Part shown: in pieces, positions 10,685 through 21,778 of the stretch
Layout: every line of letters begins with the position of its first letter
How positions within the stretch are numbered: the stretch's first letter is position 1
NCBI GenBank assembly: GCA_029834535.1
Contig: JAQMWT010000350.1
Location: forward strand, 149,398 to 213,397
Source of the DNA: Chrysophaeum taylorii
Taxonomy: Eukaryota; Sar; Pelagophyceae; Pelagomonadales; Pelagomonadaceae
DNA: 64,000 nt
Reading direction: 5' to 3'
The notes under the pieces: model-generated
Database searches by the model: none
Told to the model about the DNA's origin: nothing
What the model saw: only the letters and a program-made list of their open reading frames with translations
Position numbers and translations under genes: made by a program

Positions 10685-12006
10685 AATCATCATCATCATC
10701 GCGCGTCGTGGATCTTCACGCATTGGTGATCTTGAATCGCTCAGCAAAACCCTGCGCGAAAGAGTCAACTCGCTCCCATTGAAGAAAGGCACCGCGACCA
10801 TGTCCTTGTAGCACTCGGCCGCTCGCTCTCGCGTGGCGTTGTTGGACTTGATATTCTCCGTCAGCACGCGTGCAATTTGACGGCGGTTTTCGTTGTCGGC
10901 GCTCGCACCACCGAGCGTACTGATGATCTCGGTGTAGATCTTGGCCTGTAAAAGACACGTCTCAAGCCTCGCATCAAGCACGCGCGGCTCCGCACCATCA
11001 ACTTGGTTAGCTCGAGGTTCTCTTTCATGACGTCCTCGACTTGCTCCTTGAGGTCCGGCATATCGGTCGTGACGATGGCCCGAAGCTTGACGAGCTCCTT
11101 GTAGCGGGCGTTTGCCTCGCTACACTTTTGCCGAAGCTCTTCGAACCGCTCGTCGATGCCGTGATGGTCTTGAGTCGCGTGCCGCGCGGCCGACGCGAGC
11201 AGCGCCGACGTGAGCGTCGAAACTTGCGCGCGGAGTCGCATGACCTCGTCGCTCACAACACCTGTCGACAGTTGCGTAGACTGAGACCCTTGTAAAGCAC
11301 GTTCCTTGACATCTTCCACGTGTTTCTTTGGGGCCCCTTCCCCGTCCTTGTTGTCAACATTATCCTCGCACGGCGGCGGCGGCGACGACAGCTTTTCGTT
11401 GCTACCGCCACCGTCGTAGAGCTCTTTGACGACGATTTCCTCGAGGCGTTGACGCAGCTCGTACATTTTACCATGGGCTTTCGTTCCGCGCGTCTTGAGC
11501 TCCCGCTGCAGCTCCCTGAAGGACATCTGAGCAATTGCAGAGTGAGCTTCCGACGATTCGCTCGAGGGCGTCATTTTGTACTCGCGCACCCATTTGAAGA
11601 GGTCGCGCTGGCCCATCGCGTGCTTGTCGGCGTGGTGCTCGAGAAAATGCTCCACATACCGTGGCTCGCACGCGTCGCTGCTCTTGTTGAAGTCGGTTCG
11701 GGGTGTTTCGAAGTCGGTTCGGAGCGTCGAGAACAACGCGCCACGATTCTGTAAGGTCTTGGCCGACAGAGGGCGGTCGAGATGCTTGTTGATCTCCGCG
11801 ATCGACTCGGCGAAGTTCTGGGACGATCTCAAATCGACGTCATCGTCGTCGGATCCTGCGCGCAGTTTCTGCCGCAGCATCTTGTTTTGCTTAATTGCGT
11901 GCATTAAGAGACCGGAATGCGTCACGAGAGTAAGGTAAGATGTCGAGGCGTCGCGTTCTATCTGCACGAGCAGCCGCGCTCGCGCTAGTATCGAGGCGCC
12001 GTCCAT
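10472..12006 (-). CDS. SAP-domain coiled-coil protein, two exons
   Basis: Exon 1 is 10996-12006 and exon 2 is 10472-10945. The 50-nt intron 10946-10995 has a GTGCGG donor and TTTTACAG acceptor and removes a run that would otherwise break the helical pattern. Product about 494 aa. Residues about 165-200 (MSFRELQRELKTRG and a following KMYELRQRL) match a SAP motif, usually DNA-binding. Residues about 245-345 form a coiled coil. Exon 2 reads through an ATG repeat encoding about 20 Met residues and continues in good codon usage to a Gly-rich end. Alternatively it ends earlier through another splice, so the C-terminus is uncertain. A nuclear role is likely. Confidence 0.62.
10647..10700. repeat. 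(ATC)n/(GAT)n trinucleotide microsatellite
   Basis: About 18 ATC units with one interruption. On the minus strand it lies in frame in exon 2 of the SAP-domain gene and would encode a Met run; on the plus strand it would encode His. Confidence 0.9.
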
Positions 12007-12345
12007 CGGATCCAAACTGCCACGTCTGCTGCTGCGCGTGAACCTCCACTTTTGTGCTTATTTAGAAGATAGTCGTCGACGTAGACATCTAGGGAATTCC
12101 TATACGAGGACAGGATTCGGGGGTCCCTGTGATCGACCCTGTGCACGACACTAATTCGAACAACCGGTCCAACTGCCGGTCCAACCGCCGATAGGGTCGT
12201 CATTCAGTAAGTTTCTATGTATCCTGGCACCCAACGGCGCAGGAGTTTTACAGCCTTGAAGATTCGAATCGGTGAGGTGGCAGTGAATGTTTCTAGGCCG
12301 GTACCTAAGGTACTGATGACGGTGGCTCGTGGCCAGTGATTTTGA

Positions 12346-13774
12346 ATGTCTCAACCCGGAGACGTCGTCGTTGGAAAATCAGAGGACGGCGTTATGGGGT
12401 CGGAGTCCTCCATAGTGAGCGCGGTCGTGGGACCGAACACGCCCGCGGCGAAAAAGTTCGGGACGCGGCAGATGATGCGCGCCGTTCGGCGCATGAAGGA
12501 CCTCCTCGAGCAGACAGAGTCCAATCTCTCGATGACGTCCGAGGAGAAGCGGGCGTTGGAAATTGAGCTCGAAGAGGCGCGGGAGGAGGTCCTCAAACTA
12601 AAGGATGAATATGACGCCGCGCGCGCCGCCGGGAAGGCGGTCTTCCAGGCGGCGCTGGCGACTGAGATCGACGCGGCGCAAAAAGCGTGCGACGATCTCC
12701 GGGCAGTCGCGCATAAGGCAGAGGCCGACAAGCAGGCCGTCGAGCAGGAGCTCAACGCGAGGAACGACGAGCTCGCCGAGGCAAACGACATCCTCTACAC
12801 CATTCAACAGGAGCTCAACAATCTCAAGGTTGTTGTTGTTGTTGTTGTTGTAAGTATGATTTTTTTGTTGAGGCCGTCGTCCGTCGCAGGACCAGACCGA
12901 GAAATTGAGCGAGGAACAGCGGCGCACGTCGCAAGCAAAGGAGATGATGAAAGACGCTCTGGAGCACAAGATAGAGACGCTCAAGGATGAGTGCGCCGGA
13001 AAGGAGGCGACGATTGCCGGGCTGCTCCGGTACAAGGTCGAGGCGGAGAGTCGGTCGACGGCGGCGAGCGAGGAACTGCGCGCGCTCGAAAAGGAGAATA
13101 TCGCCATATCAGCGGTCAACGAGGAGATGAAGAGGGAACGCAACGAATTGACGCTGGCCCTCGACAAACTCCAGCATAAGCTCGATGCTGCGACGGCCGA
13201 GCAGTGCGAGCGACACGCGCGCGCGCTCGCCGACCTCGAAGCTAGCCACGATCGCAAGGAAAAGGATCTCCTCGAGAAGCAGGCGACCTTCGAGAAGCGC
13301 GTCGAGGAAAAGTACAAGGCTCTCTACGACGAGAAGTGCCACCAGCTTGAGGAGATGGAGAAGGACCACGCCGCGAGGGTCGAGAAGCTCCGGGCCGAGG
13401 CCGACGCTGCCAAAATGGAGGCCGAGCAGGCCACCGTCGCGGCCAAGAAGGAGGTCAAGGCGGCCAAGGAGGAGGTCGCCAAGCACCAACAGAAAAGGGC
13501 GACGGCTCCGCCGCCGTTCGAGCAGCGTTACGTGCGGGACTTTACGGCCCAGCTAATGGACGCGTACGCGCAATCGATGGACTCGCGCAACCGCGATGCC
13601 GAGTGCATGCAGGGACTCGCTGCGGCGCAAAAAGCATCGCAGAGCGCCTTTGACAAGTTTGCGGATGCTTATGGTACGCTCGCCAGCATCGGCAAGATGC
13701 ACGCCGAAGCCACGGCGAACTGGAACGCCCGCCTCCAAAACATCACGCCCAAGAAGAAGTCCTCAGCCCAGTAG
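12346..13774 (+). CDS. coiled-coil protein, two exons
   Basis: Exons 12346-12828 and 12890-13774, phase 0, about 455 aa. The 61-nt intron would start at a run of GTT triplets (12829) and end CGTCGCAG. A stronger-looking GTAAGT donor at 12850 would instead leave seven Val residues in the protein and give a 40-nt intron; both are in frame. I prefer the first because Val-7 would interrupt a heptad pattern. Residues about 45-390 are almost entirely Glu/Lys/Ala-rich coiled coil. The C-terminal 70 residues (FEQRYVRDFTAQLMDAY onward) are less helical and may be a distinct domain. Function unknown; a cytoskeletal or trafficking role is a guess. Confidence 0.72.
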
Positions 13775-14421
13775 GTTCGTCGAGTATCCCCCCGTTTCCT
13801 TTCCACGTGCCCGCGCATCATTCGGCTCCTGTTGCGGGCTGCCCCCCTCAAGTCGACGTCCCGATTTTACACTTTTCTCGCCCACCACCACTGTCGTCAC
13901 TCTTCTTCTTCGTGAGACCGGAGGAGGAGGTCGACGCGCTCACACCACCATCTCGCGGCTGTGACTCCGAATCCTACAACGTCAACACCTCGATGATGAT
14001 TGTGATGATGATGATATGCCGAGGTGCTGCGCGCTGGTGACCTCGTGCGCAGTTCATCTTGTTGGACGGGCGGACGGCTTCGGGGACACGATGTTCCACG
14101 CCCCGCCACACTCTTGAGGGAATGACGAACTCCCGGCTCGCGCGCGTTCGCACCCCCTCTCAACACCTTCCCATCGAACGGGGCAGCGAGGTGAAGTGGG
14201 ATATCAAGCAATGACGCGCCGACCATCCCGCAACAAAGTCTCGCGCGCGAGCCTCGCCTCGCATAGCGACAAACCTGGCTAGATAAACTTTACGACGATG
14301 ATTGCAAGCATGGCTGGTTTTAGGGATTAATAGTAAACGCGCTAGCCCGAATCGCGCTGGCGTGAACGGAGAGCATTTTGATTCTTTCTCCGCGCACAAA
14401 GCAGGAGTGGTGTGGATATTC
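13775..14421. other. intergenic region between convergent genes
   Basis: This lies between the 3' ends of the coiled-coil gene and cytochrome c. It contains a short GATGAT repeat near 13993-14015. No exon is supported. Confidence 0.5.
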
Positions 14422-14733
14422 TTAAGCGGTCGCTTGCGTTAGGTAAGCGATGAGGTCCTTGCGTTCTGCGGGCTTCTTGAGTCCCGCAAAGACCATCTTT
14501 GTCCCCTTGATGTACTTCTTGGGGGCCTCGAGGTAATCGAAGAGCGTATTCTCGTTCCACATGATACCGGACTCCTTGTTGGCGGTCGAGTAGGCATACC
14601 CCGCTGCTTGGCCAGACTGACGGCCCATCAAGCCGTGGAGGTTGGGGCCCTGCTTGTGAGGCCCGCCAGCTTCGACCGTGTGGCACTGCGAGCACTTGGT
14701 CTTAAACACTTTGGCGCCTTTTTCAGCAGACAT
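14422..14733 (-). CDS. CYCS: cytochrome c
   Basis: A 103-aa mitochondrial intermembrane-space electron carrier between complexes III and IV. The heme-attachment motif is CSQCH at residues 14-18 (two Cys for thioether bonds, His18 axial ligand), and Met80 in GTKMVFAG is the sixth ligand. [10 protein letters not shown] and YLEAPKKYI are conserved family segments. Full length, single exon, no insertions. It starts 109 bp from the divergently transcribed GGCT-like gene, so the two share a promoter region. Confidence 0.97.
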   Translation of the reverse strand: MSAEKGAKVFKTKCSQCHTVEAGGPHKQGPNLHGLMGRQSGQAAGYAYSTANKESGIMWNENTLFDYLEAPKKYIKGTKMVFAGLKKPAERKDLIAYLTQATA

Positions 14734-14842
14734 CGTCGCTCGACAAAAAGAAGGTGACGTCAAAAGTCCACCACGTAAGCGTTGTCTCATCAACGGCCCA
14801 AGAATGTTCCTGAGGTAGTATCTTTTTTTTTTTCTCAACGGA

Positions 14843-15838
14843 ATGCTGCGTGCCGTCGTAGTGTGCGAGGCCGCGCGCACGGCGATCTGGCGCGAGGCGT
14901 TGCAAGGGAGCTTCGACGAGGTGGCCGTGGGCCTCGAAGCTGCCATGGTCGAGCCCCACCGGACGGTCGTGATTGGCGAAAGCGACTTGAGCTCGCTGCC
15001 GCGAGGGCTCTTTGGCTGGGCCGCGGTCGCGCCGGCGTCGTGGCCCGTCACACCGGCCACAAACTTCATGCTAGCCTTCTGCGAGTCTTTGGAGGAGGCA
15101 GTGGGATGCCCCCCGGGCACCGAAGTCGTCGTTTCCCCATATGACGTCATCAACACGCTCGAGCGAGCGTGCGCCGCGCCGCGCGCAAACCCTCGCGGCC
15201 CGTCCACTGTCTTGGGCTTTGGCAGCCTGCTCTCCGAGGCCTCGGCACGCACGACCTTTCCCAAACTCTCGAACTTTCGTCTCGTCCGATTGAGGGGCTG
15301 GCGTCGTGTTTTCGCGCACTCGCCCTCCGTCTTCTTCGAGCGCGGAATCGCCGACGCCGCGACTGGCGAGGTTGCCTCGCTCTCGGTCGAGGTCCAACCC
15401 GACGCCTCCATTATTGTTGCTGCCTTTGACGTCGACATCGACCAAGACGCCTGGGACAAATTTTGCGAACGCGAAGAGGAGTTCGACATCCTCGAAGTGC
15501 CTTACGACGACGCCCGCAATTCCGGCATCCTCTGCACGCGTTCTTCAGACGCCGCCTACGTCGCAAAATGGGGACGAGACCGCTACGACGCCAAGTACAA
15601 ACACCTTGGCAGCAACATCTGGGATCATCCCCGCGATTCGAACCTGCGACCCTGCGCCGTCTATCTCCGCCATTGCGTTCTCGCGGTCACCAAGGCCGGC
15701 CCCCTCGCCCTCGATTCCTTTCTGGACGACACCTTCCTCGTCGACCGCACCACCCCTCTGCGCGCCTACCTCGCCGCCAATCCCCACGTCATGGACGCCC
15801 GGCCGCCTCCGGACTTGGCCTCCCGCTACTCGGGCTAG
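14843..15838 (+). CDS. gamma-glutamylcyclotransferase-like protein
   Basis: A 331-aa single-exon gene with an ATG after a T-tract. From about residue 122 it carries the GGCT/AIG2-fold signature [10 protein letters not shown] (glycine loop that binds the gamma-glutamyl group), followed by [15 protein letters not shown], as in the ChaC/GGCT superfamily. An acidic stretch CEREEEFDI (208-216) is the likely site of the catalytic Glu. The first ~115 residues are an extension without a recognised domain. It probably cleaves gamma-glutamyl substrates to 5-oxoproline, linking it to glutathione turnover; the substrate is not fixed by the sequence. Confidence 0.72.
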   Translation: MLRAVVVCEAARTAIWREALQGSFDEVAVGLEAAMVEPHRTVVIGESDLSSLPRGLFGWAAVAPASWPVTPATNFMLAFCESLEEAVGCPPGTEVVVSPYDVINTLERACAAPRANPRGPSTVLGFGSLLSEASARTTFPKLSNFRLVRLRGWRRVFAHSPSVFFERGIADAATGEVASLSVEVQPDASIIVAAFDVDIDQDAWDKFCEREEEFDILEVPYDDARNSGILCTRSSDAAYVAKWGRDRYDAKYKHLGSNIWDHPRDSNLRPCAVYLRHCVLAVTKAGPLALDSFLDDTFLVDRTTPLRAYLAANPHVMDARPPPDLASRYSG

Positions 15839-18800
15839 TGTGTATAGTCAATAAGTGTGCTTGGGCGTGGCGAAAGTCGATCGAGAAGAAGCCCCTTCTC
15901 TTTTATTACCGCGCGACCTTTTCTTCTCCTTCTTCTTCTTCTTCTCAGGGGGGTACGTGTCTTGGTCCGATGGACAGTCTCTCTCTGCATTTTTGCCATT
16001 GCGACGATGCCATAACGTGCACGATACATTGCGCCTTATTACTTCTTCGCGGGAAGGTGCTGGCTCTGGATCTGGTGGTGAGCTCCTTGCTCTCCCCGAC
16101 ACGTGCCGTCGCGTCGACATGGCACGAGCGAGAAGGTGTGCGACGTCCAAATGAAAACCACGCACGGCTCGTAAAAGCAGCTGCTCTTTTCCCACGGAGT
16201 CTCAATTCCGCTTGAACGGGAATCTACCCGGCGGTGGCTCGCGAGCGAAAAGTGGTGTGGCGGCTCCGGTACTGAAATCGAGGATGTCGATGAGGCTGGC
16301 ACCTGCTGCTGTGCTTCACAAAACTAACTATGTGATGCGGACTATCAAGCGTGACCCAGCTTAATGCCAGGCTACAGGCGCTCACTACCGACTCCTTTTC
16401 AGAACCCTGGCTGCCCTCCGTGTCCCCAATCAAAAACTCTCGCTAAGAAAGTTTAAGATGTATCTTCCTCACCTTTATACAATTGTACAGAACATTATTA
16501 TGACTGTTCGCGATTTCGCGGTTTCAAAGATCTGCGTTGCTGATTTATGCTCGCCGGCACTTCGTGACGTGCGAGCTAGACGACTGCATGAACTTGAGCG
16601 ACGTCATCAACTGCAACATTTGCCAAGGCCAGACCTGTTGTTGCAGCAGCGACAGGTTTGACTAGTCTAACCCGCGCGCGATTTGGTCTTTTACCTCGCC
16701 GGCATCGACGACGAGAGGCGCGACACTCACCGAAAGAGCACGACGATGCGTCGACTTGAACCCACTCGATCAGCGCCATCACGCCGCGATCGACCAGTGC
16801 TACTTGGCTACTAAGACCTTTGCAATGTGCTCCGTGGCGAGAACTACATTGCAAAGATGCCCCAAAGACATATCTCGCCTATACGGCTCCGCGATGGCAA
16901 CGCTAGGATCGAGGGGTGATGTCGACTTGCGTGAAATTCGAGGCATTTTACCAATCTCGACTCGAAGGGAAATTTGAACTCGGGCGAGGCGAGATACTGC
17001 AGATGAACCCTCAGAGATACACTATGCCCTTCGATTGACCCCAACAAAACCCCGGAGGGGCTTGGTGGGGCTTCGGCGAGACGAGAGAGACTTCGATGAG
17101 CTCCCGGCGCCTTCGAGGGAGAACTCCAGAGGTACTTTGATATAGCGGAGACAAACTGGAAAATCCTTTCCACCTTTAGCTCCACACAGCCCTCCTCGTG
17201 TAGAGGGTTTCCGTTACAGGCGCCGCCTGCTTGTGATTGAAGCTGACAACAGCATCTGGCTAGTAAGAAGGGATCCCCGGTTCGTTTTGCGAAATTTTAG
17301 CTATTTTGAGTGTTCAGGGGTGTGGCCCTCAACACACGGGCGCCCCCTAGACGCAGACTGTGCCCATTTCATAGGCTGAAAGAAAGGACTCGAGCTGTCG
17401 GTGAAGAAAACAAAGGGGGGGTGACTGTGATATACGACGGAATGGCACGTAAAATGCAAACAGCTATCATCTCCAAATCTTGATCGATGAGGAGTGGGTC
17501 TTGAGTGAGTTGGGAACAATAAGGGAGTGAAGTCGATGTGCTGTATCGGGCCTCAAGTTCATATGGATATTGGGTGATATAACTAACTAACTAACTTCAG
17601 ACCTCTCCCGAGCATGGGAGCCAGGCCGGACCGACAGGTGCCAGTCCGGAATCACGGGCCTGTAGACGAGGAGCGCGGAAAGGTGGGTCGGCGGAGAGTG
17701 ACCATCAAGCTTGTCGCCATGCGACGAGGAGACCGCGATATAGGAGGGATTTAAGCTCATGTAAGACCAAAGGTACACGATTTAAGGGACTGAGCCAGGA
17801 TACGAGGGGAGGACGAGAGGCGCACGGGATTTGGCTAGTAGACACAAGGGGACTTCCTTGAGCTGAAGGCACTTCGATAGGACTTGATCGACGTACTTGG
17901 GAGCGACGTGCCACACTGTGAACCATAGTGGCTTGCGTCGTTTGTTGAGAATAAGGAAGCTCACTGACACAGGAATCGTCAGGTCGAATCCGCGAGCAGG
18001 CCGAAGACTGCGCCCGCGCCTGCTCGTGTCCATTCTTGGGGGAAATGCAGACACGGATTACCCGCGGACACGGACGACCTGCAGGTGTGGACAATGTGCA
18101 GACGCAGACATTTCTAGATGGCCGCGGTAAGCACGTAAATAATGTTGCTTGGGATATTGCCGGTTTACACACCACTCTTGCCAAGTGGTTTCTGGTGTGC
18201 GCGTTGGTTGATTCCGCGTGTGCATCGCCGTTTTAATTATCATCATTATGGTACGCTACTCCCAGGCTCAAAGATCCAGAATGGATGAGCGCAGAGGACG
18301 AGCAAAAAAACAGAAACGACCACAACAGAAAGACCACAGAGGACGGCGCAGAATGAGCAAGGAAGCGCAATGGGGGCGGTAGAAGCAGAGCATGAAGCCA
18401 AAGATAGAAAGGAGATGTCCAGCCGCTAGGCATTTTCAACTGGTTTCGTGTCCGCTAAGCGTGGTAGTCACTCTACACACGCTACAAACACGCGCAGCAA
18501 CCAGCGAAGATCGTGGACAGCTGAGTAAGCGCGTTGATGTTGAGGCGCGCATACGCGAATATTCGTGTGAGTGACGCATACGCTGCTGAGATGCGCCATC
18601 TCAAGGCCTCGGTAATATATATAGCCAACTCCCACACAGCCGCAATAATAGTAATGATAATAGTGCATACCGGTTCACATTGTATGAGCCTCCGGATGAA
18701 GAAGGGCTCCTCCATGGGTGGAACTTAGAGGCAGTCCTGACGCGCCTCGCTGATAGCGACGCGCGATTAAGCAAGCGCCCAGAGCACCTTACGGCACCCA

Positions 18801-19117
18801 TTTCCGTTTTTAGAGCTGGGACTCCTCTTTAGAAGTAAAGAACGCCGAGTTAACGAACTTGGCGTTGATCATGGTCATCAATTCTATACAGGATAATCTG
18901 GAACAACAAAAAAGGGCTTTACAGCGTCGCACACATTCCGTGAAAAAATCCTATTCCGAGAAAGTGCGTAGGATTCTAGGTGTACTCGCAGCTTGAAGCT
19001 TGTAACTGCCGTGCCAGAAGCGCGGCATCAACAACGAAGCGAAAACCAAACCACATCATCTCCTTCGCAAGCAGTCAACAAGGCGATCGGCAAGAGAACT
19101 CTCAGCAGCTGACGAAG
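15839..19117. other. gene-poor stretch with possible isolated exons
   Basis: About 3.3 kb with no full gene I can build. Two places look coding. The plus strand 16560-16663 reads a Cys-rich tail with INCNICQGQTCCC before a stop. The minus strand 17782-18054 has even codon usage and reads a segment with WFTVWHVAPKYVDQVL. Neither has a recognised domain or clear partner exons. A short dispersed repeat lies at 17582-17638. Confidence 0.4.
17582..17638 (-). repeat. short dispersed repeat, copy 2
   Basis: Inverted copy of the repeat at 6948-7003. The shared core includes CCCGAGCATGGGAGCCAG and an adjacent AACTAACT tract. Confidence 0.7.
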
Positions 19118-20515
19118 ATGAAGACATCGATGCATGCTGCGATGATGGTGGTGACCGTGCTCGACATCGGCGTCGTCATGGGGTTCTCCGGTTTTTACCT
19201 CGTCAATCCGCAGACTGGAAGCGACGAGCATCCGCTCATCGACGGCGACAGTCTCAACGGTCTTGTCGCCATTCGCGCCGAGTTCGAGATCTCCGGCATC
19301 GAATCGGTCAAGTTTTTTATCAACGGCTTGCAAGAGACCGTGGAAAACGTGACGCCGTGGACGCTGTTCGGCGACACGCCCGAGGAGGGCTACGCTTCGG
19401 ACATCCTACCAAGCGGCAATACCACCCTCAAGGCGATCGCTTATGCGGAGCCTGGGGGGCGTGGTGATGCGGTCGAAGAAATTGACATCACCCTCAAGGT
19501 GGCCGACGTGGTCGACGACGACGACGGCAATTGCATCGACGACAACAAGATTTGCGGCTTTGGTATTGGAACCGCGTGCTGTGGTGCCGGTTTCGCTTGC
19601 TTTCAAAAGAACGACGAGCGAGCGAAATGCAAAAGGGTGTGCATTGACGGCTGGGACTGTACGGTGTTGATCGACGACAACGTCAAGCCGCCCCGAGTTG
19701 CTTACGATTTCACCGCGGACCTGCTCGTGCTCCACTACGACAACGCGCCGGACCGCGACGACGTGATGTCGGCCGCACTGGACCGCACGGTGCTCGACGG
19801 TCTCGGCACGAACAAGGTGTGCGGGAACAATGCTTCGACTCGACTGCTCGCGGTCCAAGGTACTTACGGGCGATGCGATACGTGCAACGTAAAAACATAC
19901 CTATCCGAGTCCGAGGAGCCGATGCGCACCATATTGACGGGCTGCACCGACGAAGACGGGGAGGCGTACGTAGACGCCCACGACAACTGGGACGCGGCCG
20001 TCGGCGCCGCCAAGACGAAGTGGATCGCGACCCTCGCGGCGGGCAACAAAGTTTTTGTCAAGGAGGGTGGCCAGGCCGACTTCACCGCTGATGTCTTGCG
20101 GGCTGTCAAGAACGAGCTCAACGTCGACACGAAGAAGACGGTGATTGTGGTCCAACACTCGGTCTGGAATGAGAATATGTCGACAAAGGCCGACCTCGAC
20201 TACGTCAAGAAGAATGCCGCGTACATCAAGATTGCGGACGCCAACAAGGAGCTTCAAGTGTGTGGCGACACCAAGGAAAACGAGGACTTCATCGCAGCAT
20301 TTAAGGAAATAGCCACCAAACGGCCGGGGGGCGTCGGCGTCGCGTGGACTGCCGCCTTGGAATATTACAAAGGCTACCAATTCCGGGGTCATTCGTGCCC
20401 GTACAACTCGCCCATCCTCGATTCCAGCGACACTGGCGAGCTCTTCTACATTTTGGGCCTGGGTAAAATGGACTTCAGTGATGTCATGGAGGACTACTTC
20501 GGCGTCGTCGTCTAA
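19118..20515 (+). CDS. secreted protein: Ig-like domain plus unknown C-terminal domain
   Basis: 465 aa from the first ATG. The N-terminal hydrophobic segment (MHAAMMVVTVLDIGVVMGF) looks like a signal peptide. Residues about 25-125 resemble a cadherin/Ig-like beta domain common in bacterial secreted proteins (VRAEFEISG-type strands, VKFFINGLQE, an APY/TPW-LFGD turn, LPSGNTTLKAIAY). A Cys-rich linker follows (about 140-190, at least eight Cys). The last 270 residues form a domain with LVLHYDNAPDRDD, a GNKVFVKEGGQADFTADVLR block and VIVVQHSVWNE. I associate this arrangement with uncharacterised bacterial secreted proteins but cannot name a family. Possibly a secreted hydrolase; catalytic residues unknown. 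A long T-tract follows the stop. Confidence 0.7.
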   Translation: MKTSMHAAMMVVTVLDIGVVMGFSGFYLVNPQTGSDEHPLIDGDSLNGLVAIRAEFEISGIESVKFFINGLQETVENVTPWTLFGDTPEEGYASDILPSGNTTLKAIAYAEPGGRGDAVEEIDITLKVADVVDDDDGNCIDDNKICGFGIGTACCGAGFACFQKNDERAKCKRVCIDGWDCTVLIDDNVKPPRVAYDFTADLLVLHYDNAPDRDDVMSAALDRTVLDGLGTNKVCGNNASTRLLAVQGTYGRCDTCNVKTYLSESEEPMRTILTGCTDEDGEAYVDAHDNWDAAVGAAKTKWIATLAAGNKVFVKEGGQADFTADVLRAVKNELNVDTKKTVIVVQHSVWNENMSTKADLDYVKKNAAYIKIADANKELQVCGDTKENEDFIAAFKEIATKRPGGVGVAWTAALEYYKGYQFRGHSCPYNSPILDSSDTGELFYILGLGKMDFSDVMEDYFGVVV

Positions 20516-20664
20516 ATTTTGCTAGTTTTTTTTTTTTTTGCCGCAACGATTCGCACAATCATGATCGTCATCAAGCCTTTTAGATAGCCACATCATCGAG
20601 TCTCTTCAATCACACCTAGCGTAGTTAATTCTCTCTTATGGGATCCGCCGACCCGCACGGCCAG

Positions 20665-20897
20665 ATCCCTGCACCTTTGACTGCTGCCCTGCGGCAGGTG
20701 GACCAACGACCCCAACGCTCGTGGTCGTCGCGTCCGCCGACCCGGGCGATGACATGGACAGTCGAGAGACTCCAAGCCCCAAGATTCCGGAGGGTGATGC
20801 TCCATCATCCTGACTGTTGCCCCACGGCAAGTGGCCCAGCCGTCGTGACACTGATCTTCTTGCAACTTCTGCTGGTCCGCCGACCCGGGCGATTAAT
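20665..20897 (+). repeat. degenerate two-copy repeat
   Basis: Two diverged copies (about 20665-20752 and 20805-20897) share CTGYTGCCC..CGGCA near the start and TCCGCCGACCCGGGCGAT at the end. A partial third end-unit lies at 20640. Origin unknown. Confidence 0.55.
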
Positions 20898-21041
20898 AGT
20901 GAATCTCATTTTATTATTTCACACTCTCCAGGAGAGTGTCGATTTCAGGTCGAGGCGGGTCAGAGGAGTATCCTGCAAGTTTCGATCTCTGCCATGACCA
21001 AAAAATCGTTGATAGATCCAAGTGTCTGCAGTCGTGGGTAG

Positions 21042-21466
21042 TCAGCTCCAGAACACTACATCATCTTCGGCAACGCGGCTCTCACGACAAGCACGGGCGC
21101 GGACGAGAAGGTTCGCGAAGGTCCAGATGACGACGACAGTGAGTAGGGCGCCGACGACGACAGCAATGAGCGGTGCGAGTTTTGCGATCCACGAGGGATC
21201 TCTCCAGTCAAGTACAGATGTATCGGTTGTTGTTGTTGTTGTTGCAGTCAGTCATTGAGGCCAAGACCATAGTGGACGATGGGGGTAGAGACACGCGACG
21301 AAAAAATCCCATGACTCGCGCTGAAAGGTTGCGAGTTGAGTGCGTTGTCCACGAACACCACGACATAGTTCAAGCCGTGAACGGTGATGACGAGAGGCGT
21401 GGTATCGGAGTTGCCGTAGACGAGTAACCGATGACGAAAAAAGAGACTCTCGGGAAGCGCAATACT
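21042..21466 (-). CDS. probable single-pass membrane protein (partial exon model)
   Basis: Two stretches with strong coding bias on the minus strand suggest one multi-exon gene. The upstream piece starts at 21466 after a TTTTACAG acceptor and reads SIALPESLFFRHRLLVYG and YVVVFVDNAL, beta-rich as in an extracellular domain. The downstream piece ends at a TGA (21042-21044) and has a poly-Thr run encoded by an ACA repeat, then DWRDPSWIAKLAPLIA and a ~23-residue membrane segment followed by LLVRARAC. A TGA and a frame change lie between them (about 21240-21260), so an intron, a frameshift or a pseudogene is possible. The first exon is unresolved; hydrophobic sequence near 21520-21590 could be a signal peptide. 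Confidence 0.42.
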
Positions 21467-21778
21467 CTGTAAAACCAACGTCGTCTTGGCAAACCACGAT
21501 GCAGAAACGCCACGCTGGCGCGGTGGTCGTCAGCGCGGCTAAGAGCAAATAAAGGTCGACGACGACGACGACGACGACGACGAGGCTCGGGTGAGTAAGG
21601 TAAAAAATGGGCCAGTTAATGAGGTTTTTTCGAGCACCATAGAGAGAACACCAAACTGTGTGTCCGCCGACCATCAAATCGCACGTCGTGTCTGTTCGCC
21701 CTGAAGGCTGCCCAACATGGTGTTTCTGCGCACACCAAACCACACATGTTATTTTACAAGTCCTAGAAGAAAGAAGCT

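Noticed and set aside
10349-10729. Plus-strand ORF with a poly-His run
   Set aside because: The His run is the ATC microsatellite and the frame is antisense to the SAP gene exon.
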